Assembly (NCBI GenBank): GCA_030693295.1
Contig: JAUYAT010000029.1
Coordinates: 1-49,125, forward strand
Length of the DNA stretch: 49,125 nucleotides
Direction of reading: 5' to 3'
Origin: a bacterium
GTDB lineage: Bacteria; Patescibacteriota; Patescibacteriia; Patescibacteriales; VMTK01
The notes beneath the pieces are model-generated. The model ran no database searches, had not been told where the DNA came from, and was given only the letters and a program-made list of their open reading frames with translations. Position numbers and translations under genes: made by a program. Positions 7,702-15,456 of the stretch are shown here, one piece after another. Each line of letters begins with the position of its first letter. Position 1 is the first letter of the stretch.

Positions 7702-8172
7702 TTAATCGTTTCGTAATTTAAAGTAATTACAAATTTCCAACAGCGCCATTCCCGCCTCATAGCCCTTATTGCTTTTATCGTTTCGCGCCCGCGCCTGCGC
7801 CTGCTTCATATTATAAGCTGTAATCACGCCGAAAGCAATGGGAACATTATAATCAAGCATCACGCGCATTATTCCGTCCGTTGTTGCTTTGGCTATATAA
7901 TCAAAATGCGCCGTTTCGCCTTTAATCACGGCGCCGATCGCTATTATGCCGTTATATTTTTTTGTTTTTACCAACTTTTGGCAAAGCAAAGGAATTTCAA
8001 ACGAGCCGGGCGCCTGAAAAATTTTAATATCGCCGTCCCTGACTCCCGCCTCTTTTAACGCTTTAACGGCTCCTCGCGCCAGAGCGCCGGTGATGTCGCT
8101 GTTAAATCTCGCCTGCGCAATGGCAATTTTTAATCCTTCGCCGTTTAGTTTGTTGAATGTGTTGGTTTTCAT
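7702..8172 (-). CDS. ribH: 6,7-dimethyl-8-ribityllumazine synthase
   Basis: Lumazine synthase joins 5-amino-6-ribitylamino-uracil and dihydroxybutanone phosphate, the step before riboflavin synthase. From ATG 8172 the product has about 156 residues, the usual length. Conserved parts are IAIAQARFNSDIT at the start, FQAPGSFEIPLLCQ, AIGAVIKGETAHFDYI (substrate loop) and NVPIAFGVITAYNMKQA. A second ATG at 8178 and an upstream TTG are alternatives; no ribosome binding site favours one. The gene follows riboflavin synthase, separated by about 80 bp of GC-rich repeat. Confidence 0.95.
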   Translation of the reverse strand: MKTNTFNKLNGEGLKIAIAQARFNSDITGALARGAVKALKEAGVRDGDIKIFQAPGSFEIPLLCQKLVKTKKYNGIIAIGAVIKGETAHFDYIAKATTDGIMRVMLDYNVPIAFGVITAYNMKQAQARARNDKSNKGYEAGMALLEICNYFKLRND

Positions 8173-8174
8173 AA

Positions 8175-8275
8175 ACATAAGCGGACGCAACGCGACTGAA
8201 AGGAGCGGTGCGTACGCGGAGATTGCGCGCGCCGCAAACGCGTTCGCGCCGCTATCGCGTCACGACCGCTAAGCT
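8175..8275. repeat. GC-rich intergenic repeat
   Basis: Unusually GC-rich for the region and full of GCGCG-type palindromes. On the minus strand it reads AGCGGTCGTGACGC followed by AGCGGCGCGAACGC, and the same arrangement (AGCGGTCGCGACGC, AGCGGCGCGAACGC) follows the porA stop codon at 48878-48910. It overlaps the last codons of riboflavin synthase. Confidence 0.6.
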
Positions 8276-8878
8276 CTCCAAATATCGCGCTATCATATCA
8301 ACTTCAATATTTACCTTGTCTCCGGCTTTTAATACCGACAAATTAGTTATTTCCAAAGTATGAGTAATTAAACAGACTTTGAGCCAATCTTTGCCGTTTC
8401 CGGCGATGGTCAAGCTTACTCCGTTAATAGACGCCGAGCCCTTATAAGCCAAATATTTTATTATTTTTTTAGGAACATTTATTATTAAATCCGTGTATTC
8501 GCCTTCTTTGATAACTTTTTTTACAACTCCGACTCCGTCAACATGCCCCATCACGAAATGCCCGTCAAGCCGCTCGCCGATTTTCAATGATTTTTCCAAA
8601 TTAATTAAATCGCCGGCCCGCGCATCCGCGAATTTCGTTAATCTTAAAGTTTCCGGCATCAGCTCAACCGTAAAACTGTCTTTGGTTTTCTTGACAACAG
8701 TCAAGCATACTCCGTCGCAGGAAATACTGGCTCCTGTTTTTATGTCTTTTAAAAAATTTTTTACTTCTATAATAAAATAAACTTTTTTATTCTTGCCCGC
8801 CGTAGCCCCGCCCGACGGGGCGAAGGAGGGTTTAATCTTTTGGATTTTCCCGGTTGTTTCTATTATGCCTGTGAACAT
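8252..8878 (-). CDS. ribE: Riboflavin synthase, alpha type
   Basis: The enzyme dismutates two lumazines to riboflavin. The 208-residue protein has the two homologous barrels of the family: MFTGIIETTGKI at the start, GASISCDGVCLTVV (about 55-68), HFVMGHVDGVG (about 107-117), and the second copy GSASINGVSLTIAG (about 150-163). Residues PSFAPSGGATAG near 20-31 are encoded by a GC-rich hairpin (8805-8821) and look like an in-frame insertion in a loop of the first barrel. The early pathway genes ribA/B and ribD are not in the window. No Shine-Dalgarno sequence. Confidence 0.95.
   Translation of the reverse strand: MFTGIIETTGKIQKIKPSFAPSGGATAGKNKKVYFIIEVKNFLKDIKTGASISCDGVCLTVVKKTKDSFTVELMPETLRLTKFADARAGDLINLEKSLKIGERLDGHFVMGHVDGVGVVKKVIKEGEYTDLIINVPKKIIKYLAYKGSASINGVSLTIAGNGKDWLKVCLITHTLEITNLSVLKAGDKVNIEVDMIARYLESLAVVTR
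8805..8821. repeat. In-frame hairpin in ribE
   Basis: GCCCCG (8805-8810) and CGGGGC (8816-8821) form a hairpin around CCCGA. It is embedded in CCTTCGCC...GGCTACGG context, similar to the repeat tract at 11025-11105. Confidence 0.7.
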
Positions 8879-8895
8879 AGCTTTCTGTTATCTAT

Positions 8896-9072
8896 TATTT
8901 CAAAATAAATTCTGCGTCATTAATTATAATTTTATTGTTATTACTCCAACTTAATTCCACATCTTCAAAAAAATCAACATCAGCTTGAAAAATCCGCTGA
9001 AAATCATTTTGAACATCAAAAACTAAAAGCTCTAATTGATCTTGATCTTCTTTTAAAATTACTTTAAGTTAG
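8896..9072 (-). pseudogene. Out-of-frame C-terminal part of the 9059-9502 gene
   Basis: Directly after the stop of the upstream frame, the -1 frame stays open for about 55 codons: VILKEDQDQLELLVFDVQ, then QRIFQADVDFFEDVELSW, ending NDAEFILK at a TAA (8896-8898). It has no start codon of its own near the junction, and the amino-acid composition is that of a real protein. It is best read as the tail of the upstream gene displaced by a one-base change, or as the product of -1 frameshifting at TTAAAG next to the stop. Confidence 0.55.
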
Positions 9073-9502
9073 GATAAAATCTTGCCTCTTCCGTGTTGCC
9101 GCATAATTGCCTGCCTTGCCAATACCAATTTTTGCCCCATTGCCCGGACTGCGTATTCTTTCGCGTTTGGCCGTCAATAATTAACTTCACGTCATCGCTG
9201 TCTAAAAATCTTTTTTCGCATTTTACTGACGCATCAATAAGATTTAACGGCAAATCTATTAAAGCAAGAGTAATCCAAGGACGGCGGTTGCCATCTTGAG
9301 CTTGCTCTTCCATATATTGCGGCTTGTCTTTGGCCGGAACTTCCCGCAATTTTATTCCATCAATTTCCAATCGCAAATCCTCTCCGCCGAATAATCCTAA
9401 TATTGCGCCTGATCTGCAGCTTGCTGAAATGGAAATAGAGTAAAGGCCTGAATGCTTAATGTTAAATTTATAATCAAACGGCTTAGTTATTTTTTTGTAC
9501 AT
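9059..9502 (-). CDS. Hypothetical protein, probably truncated by a frameshift
   Basis: I do not recognise the 147-residue product. It begins MYKKITKPFDYKFNIKHSGL and is rich in beta-strand-like segments (YSISISASCRSGAILGLFGG, LRLEIDGIKL, WITLALIDLPL, VKLIIDGQ), with several tryptophans near the end (WGKNWYWQG). The plan suggests a beta-sandwich. It has no signal peptide. A further 55 in-frame-looking codons continue in the -1 frame past its stop (8896-9072), so the natural protein may be about 200 residues. Confidence 0.6.
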   Translation of the reverse strand: MYKKITKPFDYKFNIKHSGLYSISISASCRSGAILGLFGGEDLRLEIDGIKLREVPAKDKPQYMEEQAQDGNRRPWITLALIDLPLNLIDASVKCEKRFLDSDDVKLIIDGQTRKNTQSGQWGKNWYWQGRQLCGNTEEARFYPNLK

Positions 9503-9613
9503 AGAATTTTATTTATAACGCTTAATGAGATGAAAGACGCGCTTATCGTAGTATTAATCTACTACAATTGTGGTATAAACATACAACAATGTTAATCGCT
9601 AAACCGCTTCCTC

Positions 9614-10852
9614 CTAAATTTCCCATGGATAGGAATATATAATTTTATCCTTTATTTGATCACTTTTATTGTTTTTTCTTTTCCCCTCTAAAAATACAAG
9701 GTTTCTGTTTTTAATTTTATATTCCTTAACAAAATAATCCATGGCGGCGGATTTAAAAGAGCCTGCGTTTATCTTTGCTTCTATCGGCCAAATGGTTTTA
9801 TTTTTGTTAACAATAAAATCAATTTCCTGCTTGGCCGAAGTTCTCCAGAAATGAATATTATCTGCGCCGTATTTTTTCAATAAATCGCTGAAAACAGCGG
9901 TTTCAAATATATTGCCGGCTATCGCGCGGGGAAAATTTTTAAATGTAAGCAGATTCGCCAAACCATGGTCAATAAAATAGATTTTAGGAGTTTTAAACAG
10001 TTCCGATCTTAAATTGCGATAAAACGGCTTTACTAATTTAATGATATAAGTATTTTCCAAAAGAAAAAGATACTCTTCAACGGTTTGCCTGGCCAAGCCC
10101 GCCGTGCCGGATAGTTCCAAAATATTTATTAAATTACCAGTTTGAGCCGCTAAAATTTCTATCAGTTTGTTAAATTTGGAAATATCCTTAATCCGCGCCA
10201 AATCCCTGATATCTTTCTTAATATAAGCGCTGATAATTTGGTTGAGATAAACTTCCTTTTTAAAAATATCGTTTTCAAGGACAATCTGCGGGTAAGCCCC
10301 GAATATAACATATTCTTTATACAACTTTTTCAACTCCTCGTTAACGGCTTCGGGCAGATTGCCGGCGCTTATATCGTATTTTTTATTTTTAAAAATTAAA
10401 AATTCTTCAAAACTCAACGGCCAAATTTCAAAATTAACCGTTCGGCCGACCAGAGAATTCTTAAATTTTCTCTTTATCTCAAAACTGGATGAGCCGCTTG
10501 CGATAAGTTTGATTTTGCCGCCGTAATTATCATGGAAGAGTTTTAAAAATTTGCTCGGATCGTCTAAATATTGAATTTCATCAAGAAAAACAAATGCTTT
10601 TTTATTTTTGTCGTAACCGGTCGCCGCGAGATAATTAAAAAATTCGTCATGGCCGGCGTTGGCAAGTTCCAGAAAACGCGATATTTCCAAATCAAAATAA
10701 AAAATATTATCATCCTGCCTTTTTTTTAATTCCTCTATCAAATAAAACATGAGCGAAGTTTTGCCGACCTGCCTGGCGCCGTGCAACACCAACACTTCCT
10801 TAGAGTTTATAAATTTGTTTATTTTATCAACTATTTTTCGTTTATAAATCAT
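9614..10852 (-). CDS. AAA ATPase with DUF4143 domain
   Basis: The 412-residue protein has an N-terminal P-loop ATPase (VLHGARQVGKTSLMFYL, about residues 19-35; Walker B KAFVFLDEIQYL, about 89-100; sensor LIASGSSSFEIKRK). Its C-terminal DUF4143 domain shows YFIDHGLANLL and a nuclease-like part (FWRTSAKQEIDFIVNKNK, then PIEAKIN). Such proteins are frequent stand-alone genes in bacteria and archaea; their cellular role is not settled, although defence or toxin-like roles have been suggested. It separates the rib genes from the VirB6-like part of the secretion locus and looks like an independent unit with its own operator-like upstream site. Confidence 0.92.
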   Translation of the reverse strand: MIYKRKIVDKINKFINSKEVLVLHGARQVGKTSLMFYLIEELKKRQDDNIFYFDLEISRFLELANAGHDEFFNYLAATGYDKNKKAFVFLDEIQYLDDPSKFLKLFHDNYGGKIKLIASGSSSFEIKRKFKNSLVGRTVNFEIWPLSFEEFLIFKNKKYDISAGNLPEAVNEELKKLYKEYVIFGAYPQIVLENDIFKKEVYLNQIISAYIKKDIRDLARIKDISKFNKLIEILAAQTGNLINILELSGTAGLARQTVEEYLFLLENTYIIKLVKPFYRNLRSELFKTPKIYFIDHGLANLLTFKNFPRAIAGNIFETAVFSDLLKKYGADNIHFWRTSAKQEIDFIVNKNKTIWPIEAKINAGSFKSAAMDYFVKEYKIKNRNLVFLEGKRKNNKSDQIKDKIIYSYPWEI

Positions 10853-10870
10853 AAATATAGATATAACTAT

Positions 10871-10901
10871 ACTTTACACTATATTCAATTTATTGTAAAG
10901 T
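10871..10901 (-). promoter_or_regulatory. Operator-like inverted repeat upstream of the AAA ATPase gene
   Basis: ACTTTACA (10871-10878) and TGTAAAGT (10894-10901) form a perfect 8-bp inverted repeat with a 15-base spacer, centred about 35 bp upstream of the ATPase start at 10852. On the minus strand TATAGT motifs overlap it. This is the typical geometry of a dimeric repressor site, but no regulator is assigned. Confidence 0.45.
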
Positions 10902-10921
10902 GCATTAATCAACAATTAATG

Positions 10922-11923
10922 TTATCTGTATTTCCTCGTCTCCTCCTCAATCGCTTTCCTTTCCAAGCTTCCTTCCGGATATTGATTAGCCATATCGCGC
11001 AATTCCTCAATTTTTTTCTTGTCCTCCGAAGCCTTCTTGTCATCCGTAGCTTTCTTGTCATCCGTAGCTTTAGCGAAGGATGGAGCGAAGGATGAGGCGA
11101 AGGAGGATTCTTTTTCAATTTCTTCTTCAATCGCTTTTTCTTCCAACCCGCCTTTGCCGTACCGCGCCTCTTCTTGTTTTAATTCTTTTATTTTTTCCTC
11201 CGCCGCAGTTGTGGGAGGCCCGCTCACGGTCCGCGCCTTAGTAGCGCTTTCTTGTTTTACAAACTCATGCTCCATATTAGCCGGATTTAAAAGAAAATCA
11301 TATAATTTAAGCAGTTTTAATAAAATATCTTTTCTCTCCCGATCTAATTTTTTGGCTTTTGCATGATTATTAACAAAATTTATTCTATCAATGCTTTTCC
11401 TATTCTGTTTATCGTTAAACGCATTATAAAATTTTAACCAATTGCCAATTGTTATGGTATTTAAATCCTTATACTTTCTTGTAAAAATTTCATTATTTAA
11501 AAGCAATGATTTTAATAATATATCAAACTCTTCTACCGCATCAGAATCTTCTAAGCTTGAATAATTAAAATACAAATCAAGTTCATGGAATATATCAAAT
11601 TTGTCATCTTTAAGTATTTTTAAAATTTTCAATCTGAATATTTCAGCCACATCAGCAATCGGCATATCAATAATACTTATCTTGGTTGGAATAACAGATT
11701 GGCTCTTATCTCGTTCTTTAGTTAAATCCTCCGCTATATTAACAAATAAATCATTGGTATTGGTAATAATTCTTAATTTTTCCTTAAGCAAACCGAATAA
11801 TTCTTGAAGCTCTTTTTCATTCATTTTCAACAACCTTTTTTTCCAAAAAGAAATCTCGCTGTCTTCAAAAGGACTTTCATCTAAAAAAGTATTAATTTGT
11901 TTTATTAATTGCTCCGCGCTCAT
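10922..11923 (-). CDS. Charged helical protein of the secretion locus, unknown function
   Basis: The 333-residue protein starts 4 bases after the VirB6-like gene ends, so it is probably cotranscribed. It is almost entirely helical and charged (MSAEQLIKQINTFLDESPFE; KNEKELQELFGLLKEKLRI-like heptads), without signal peptide or membrane segment. Around residues 270-305 there is a low-complexity tract, SFAPSFAKATDDKK followed by KATDDKKASEDKKK, encoded by a repeated CCTTCGC/GTCATCCGTAGC-type sequence (about 11025-11105). Motifs AIEEEIEKES and AIEEETRKYR flank this tract and appear to be a duplicated GSLERKAIEEE-like unit. A cytoplasmic partner of the channel is possible. Confidence 0.7.
   Translation of the reverse strand: MSAEQLIKQINTFLDESPFEDSEISFWKKRLLKMNEKELQELFGLLKEKLRIITNTNDLFVNIAEDLTKERDKSQSVIPTKISIIDMPIADVAEIFRLKILKILKDDKFDIFHELDLYFNYSSLEDSDAVEEFDILLKSLLLNNEIFTRKYKDLNTITIGNWLKFYNAFNDKQNRKSIDRINFVNNHAKAKKLDRERKDILLKLLKLYDFLLNPANMEHEFVKQESATKARTVSGPPTTAAEEKIKELKQEEARYGKGGLEEKAIEEEIEKESSFASSFAPSFAKATDDKKATDDKKASEDKKKIEELRDMANQYPEGSLERKAIEEETRKYR
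11025..11105. repeat. Tandem coding repeat (KATDDKK / SFAPSFAKA)
   Basis: Units of CTTGTCATCCGTAGCTTT and GCGAAGGATGGA repeat two to three times within the 333-residue gene. Related CCTTCGC...GCTACGG sequence occurs inside ribE. Confidence 0.65.
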
Positions 11924-11927
11924 AAAG

Positions 11928-14774
11928 TTAGCTTATTTTATTGGATAAATCATCTAATTTGCTTGAATTATCTTCGTAGGCTTTTGCATTCTTTTCTAAA
12001 TTAATATTGTTCATATATACTGATTTTTCTAAATCGCCTAAACTGCCTCCGACTTTATTAATAGAATCCAAGCCGTCGCCCATGCTTTCTATCGCGTTAG
12101 CCAAATTTTCCATTGATTCTTGCAATTTACTGTCTACGGCTCCAGCCACAGTCTGCTTAACGTCATCTTTTGTCGGCCGTGTTTCAGTAACATTAGATGT
12201 AAAGGCATGTATATTTGAACCTTTGGATTTTAACAAATTATCTAAACTTTCCTCTGCTTTGCTGTCTAAGGTTATTTTCTTTTCCGGATCTTTTACCGCC
12301 CATCTTGTTTTATTGGTTAAGCCCTCGGTAAAATACTCGTGCATTATCGCGTCATCGCTCATTTTATCATTTTCATAAACTTTTTTAACTTTTTGTCTTG
12401 CTTTTTCCCGATCTGTTTCGCTCATTGAATTACTCCACACCTGCTTTAATTCATTATCAGTAACAGCGCTGCTCATTCGTCCATGCAATAATTCATGCGC
12501 GTGAGTGGCTCTGCGCTCTATTCCGCTCATCTCTTTCTCTTTATTATGCAATACAAGATAATTAACGCTATTAATTTGCTCTTCCACTGATTTAGCTAAA
12601 TTTTCATCTACTTTACTTAATGATTGCCTGATTCTTCCGGCTATTTCTGATTTATCTTTTCCTTCAACATATAAAGCGTCTAAATTATCAAGTCCAATAT
12701 CGCTGAAATTTAAAGCTAACCTGCCTTTATCTATTTTATTTAACCCGGTAATCCCACTGGCAACCTCAGGAGATTTTGACTTGCCGGTAACATTACGAGA
12801 TCTGCCCACTAAACCAAAATCTTCCGACATTCCCGCGGCTTTTTGCGCAGGCGTTAATACGCCTCTGTTGCCAAAAATTCCATCAAAGCCCTCTGGTTGG
12901 CTTGTTGCCCAAGTTTTTAACATACTTCTTTGTTTTGCAGTACCCCTATCCCATAAAGCAGCCATTTTTTTACTGGCCGATCTGTCTGGTCCCCACATTG
13001 CGTTTAAAACTTCAGGGGTAAATTGGGTGTGATGAAGATCTATCGCCTGAGGCGCTTTAATTCTACTGGCCGTATAATCTCTCATGCCCGGGCCTGCGGA
13101 AGCGATTAAATTGCCTGCGGCATCCATAATATCATTTTCTCTAAAATATTCGCTCGCATGTTCCCCCGCATGCGGTCCTGCGGTATAACGCCCGCCTCTT
13201 ACGGTGCCGTAATAATCTCTCATTAAATTATTATCAATATTCCCAACATGCTTATTCCTAAACTCTTGGAATAACTTGCCTATATCAGCATCCCTAAATG
13301 AATCTTCTCCTTCCGCGGTAACAGAATGCCCTCCCATCCTCGCTAAATCTATCATGGCCTGGGTTTTTCTTCGGCTTGCTTCCGCTCCATGGCCCCAATC
13401 TTCACCTCTCTGCATCTTTTCCATCAATGCTCTCTTATAACCCTGCCTTGACGCTTCCTGACCTCTAGTTGCGAAAGATAACGCCTGACCGGCGCGCGTT
13501 CTTCCTTCTCCCGTGTAATTACGCATCACTCTGTCTAAATCTTGCTCTGGCAAATATTTCATATACCTTGTATCTTTTTCTTCGGCAAACTCCCGCTTCA
13601 TTCGTAATTCGCCTTGTTTTTTTATTGCTAACCCGCTAATTATTGGAATTTCCTTGCCTATGTCTAACAACCTATCAGCCGCTCCATACCCAGCTCTTTT
13701 GGCATATTCTTTCGGTAAATAAGCGGCTGTTCTGCCGGTCCATTTCGCCGCGCCAATCCCAGTCGCTTTTATTTTCGCAATCGCATTTCCGGCCATACTC
13801 CCGGCCGCGCCGCCCAACTGCTGGGTTACCATAAGACCGCCGATTAACATGCCGATTGAAATAATAAATTTAATCATATTATCTTCACTGCCAGCCGTGG
13901 TTATTGCGGCGGTTGGGTTTGTAGCGGTGGTGGGTTTAATATCACCCACCAGCCCGGTTGAGCTGGTGGCGGAAACAAATGATAGCCAGATGAAAAAAGC
14001 CAAAATCGGACCAACCACAACCTGCTTAGAAAATTCGCTCCACCATTGAGAAGCATATTTTTGCCCCGCCGGAAAAGCCGACATTAAAAATGCCAAAGGC
14101 GATAAAACAATATAAACCCATAACATAACCATTCTCATAACTAGCACGGCAATCATAACGATAGTTACTATTAAAGCAATAATTACATAAACTAATGCCA
14201 GCATATAGGAACCAAAAATTGTAAGACCAGTGACATTGTTCGCCGCCGGATCAATTTCGAGTATTTTATTAATCCCTAGCATGGTTGTTAAACTGGATTC
14301 GCCCATAGCGGCAAAACCGTTAACAAAAGTTAACATTATCACTTGAGCAAAATCTATGATCAGGCCGCAAATGGTTTTGGAAAAATTAATTAAAACAGCC
14401 ATAATCAACAATTTTGGCAATAGTTTTTTAGCGTTATAATTTTCCCTCCTTAAAATCGTGGCAAAGGCGATTATCAGTAAAATCAAGATAAAAAACATAT
14501 TGCATAAATCCCTGACAATCACCCATCCGTTGGCAACGGCGGCTGATTTTATAAAACCATTATAACCGCAGACCCAAATTAATATGCTAAATAGGGTGGT
14601 CAAAATCAGACCTAAGGCATAAATAATGGCAGAAATTACATGACCTAAAATTTGGGCTATACTGACTCCGATGTCCACCGCATACGCATAATGGCCGAAT
14701 AAAAAACTGCCGGATACTATCAATAATATCAGCCCAAAAGAAAAATATTTTTTAGCGAAAAAATTAATTTTCAT
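11928..14774 (-). CDS. VirB6/TrbL-like channel protein with C-terminal zincin-like motif
   Basis: The 948-residue protein opens with a signal-like hydrophobic segment and at least six further membrane segments in residues 1-310 (for example ALGLILTTLFSILIWVCGY, MFFILILLIIAFATIL, MLALVYVIIALIVTIVMIAV, WVYIVLSPLAFLMSAFPAG). This resembles the polytopic VirB6/TrbL channel subunit. Residues about 340-948 are a large polar region. HELLH at 760-764 (codons at 12483-12497) with HEYFTE about 50 residues later has the form of a zinc metallopeptidase site. The C-terminus has coiled-coil-like SKLQESMENLANAIESMGD-type repeats. It precedes the 333-residue gene and follows the 195-residue membrane protein. 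Confidence 0.8.
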   Translation of the reverse strand: MKINFFAKKYFSFGLILLIVSGSFLFGHYAYAVDIGVSIAQILGHVISAIIYALGLILTTLFSILIWVCGYNGFIKSAAVANGWVIVRDLCNMFFILILLIIAFATILRRENYNAKKLLPKLLIMAVLINFSKTICGLIIDFAQVIMLTFVNGFAAMGESSLTTMLGINKILEIDPAANNVTGLTIFGSYMLALVYVIIALIVTIVMIAVLVMRMVMLWVYIVLSPLAFLMSAFPAGQKYASQWWSEFSKQVVVGPILAFFIWLSFVSATSSTGLVGDIKPTTATNPTAAITTAGSEDNMIKFIISIGMLIGGLMVTQQLGGAAGSMAGNAIAKIKATGIGAAKWTGRTAAYLPKEYAKRAGYGAADRLLDIGKEIPIISGLAIKKQGELRMKREFAEEKDTRYMKYLPEQDLDRVMRNYTGEGRTRAGQALSFATRGQEASRQGYKRALMEKMQRGEDWGHGAEASRRKTQAMIDLARMGGHSVTAEGEDSFRDADIGKLFQEFRNKHVGNIDNNLMRDYYGTVRGGRYTAGPHAGEHASEYFRENDIMDAAGNLIASAGPGMRDYTASRIKAPQAIDLHHTQFTPEVLNAMWGPDRSASKKMAALWDRGTAKQRSMLKTWATSQPEGFDGIFGNRGVLTPAQKAAGMSEDFGLVGRSRNVTGKSKSPEVASGITGLNKIDKGRLALNFSDIGLDNLDALYVEGKDKSEIAGRIRQSLSKVDENLAKSVEEQINSVNYLVLHNKEKEMSGIERRATHAHELLHGRMSSAVTDNELKQVWSNSMSETDREKARQKVKKVYENDKMSDDAIMHEYFTEGLTNKTRWAVKDPEKKITLDSKAEESLDNLLKSKGSNIHAFTSNVTETRPTKDDVKQTVAGAVDSKLQESMENLANAIESMGDGLDSINKVGGSLGDLEKSVYMNNINLEKNAKAYEDNSSKLDDLSNKIS

Positions 14775-14795
14775 TTATCAATTATTTTTATAAAT

Positions 14796-15383
14796 TTATT
14801 TGCCTATACCCGTAATTGCATCCCATGCCATGCCTAAAGCTTTACCTATATAACTCAGCGGGTTTTGAATTATATCGCACATTAAAAGAAATAGTCCCAA
14901 TACTCCTAAAATTATAATTAAAACAACCAAATCCAATAACACCAGCCCCATCACCTCCACAATCCCAAACGCCGTGCCGGCCGTTTTAGCCGCTTCGCCG
15001 CCGCCGGCTTGGCTGATCTGCTTTGGAATCCACTCGTCTCCCAATTTGCAAAATAACTTTTCCCCGAAAACCATTTTTAAAAACACATGCAAATTTATGT
15101 AAATCAAACTCAAGCCCCAGCTCGGAATAAGCGTAGTCCATGCCCAGCGCAAAGCGCTGTTTGTTCCCTGCTTCGCCGGCTCCGTAATTTTTTCCTTAAT
15201 CTTATCTTTAGCCCTCTGCTTAATATCCATTGCCCGGCGCGCCGCCATCACTCTCTCCCGCAAACTCCGCGGCTGGCCGGCTTCACCTTCTTCTTCTTGC
15301 CCGCCGCCGCCTTCTTCCATTTTTTCCTGCCTAAGCCGGCCTGCCATCGCGATCTGTTCGTCCGGGGATAATGTGTTGGACAT
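14796..15383 (-). CDS. Small membrane protein of the secretion locus
   Basis: The 195-residue protein begins MSNTLSPDEQIAMAGRLRQE, has a glycine/glutamate-rich stretch (about 20-40), a basic amphipathic segment (RERVMAARRAMDIKQRAKDK), and three hydrophobic segments: WTTLIPSWGLSLIYINLHVF near 85-105, then a continuous hydrophobic block VMGLVLLDLVVLIIILGVLG extending to LFLLMCDI (about 145-170). I cannot name the family. It lies 21 bases upstream of the VirB6-like gene and was probably transcribed with the giant protein gene before other genes were inserted between them. Its first 14 codons are duplicated at 16087-16127. Confidence 0.75.
   Translation of the reverse strand: MSNTLSPDEQIAMAGRLRQEKMEEGGGGQEEEGEAGQPRSLRERVMAARRAMDIKQRAKDKIKEKITEPAKQGTNSALRWAWTTLIPSWGLSLIYINLHVFLKMVFGEKLFCKLGDEWIPKQISQAGGGEAAKTAGTAFGIVEVMGLVLLDLVVLIIILGVLGLFLLMCDIIQNPLSYIGKALGMAWDAITGIGK
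15343..15383 (-). repeat. 41-bp direct repeat, copy 1 (start of the 195-residue gene)
   Basis: These 41 bases encode the first residues MSNTLSPDEQIAM. They recur at 16087-16127 with one mismatch (GTGTTGG against GTATTGG). Confidence 0.92.
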
Positions 15384-15456
15384 ATGAATTAAGAATTATG
15401 AATTATGCCTGCCCCGCTGCGCGGTGCGCGGCCGGGGAATTATGGTTTTGGAACTT
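15384..15456. repeat. Period-7 repeat and GC-rich hairpin beside the ORF6N gene
   Basis: GAATTAAGAATTATGAATTA repeats with period 7, followed by CCCCGCTGCGCGG...CCGGGG, a GC-rich hairpin. This is the downstream boundary of the ORF6N cassette. Confidence 0.55.
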
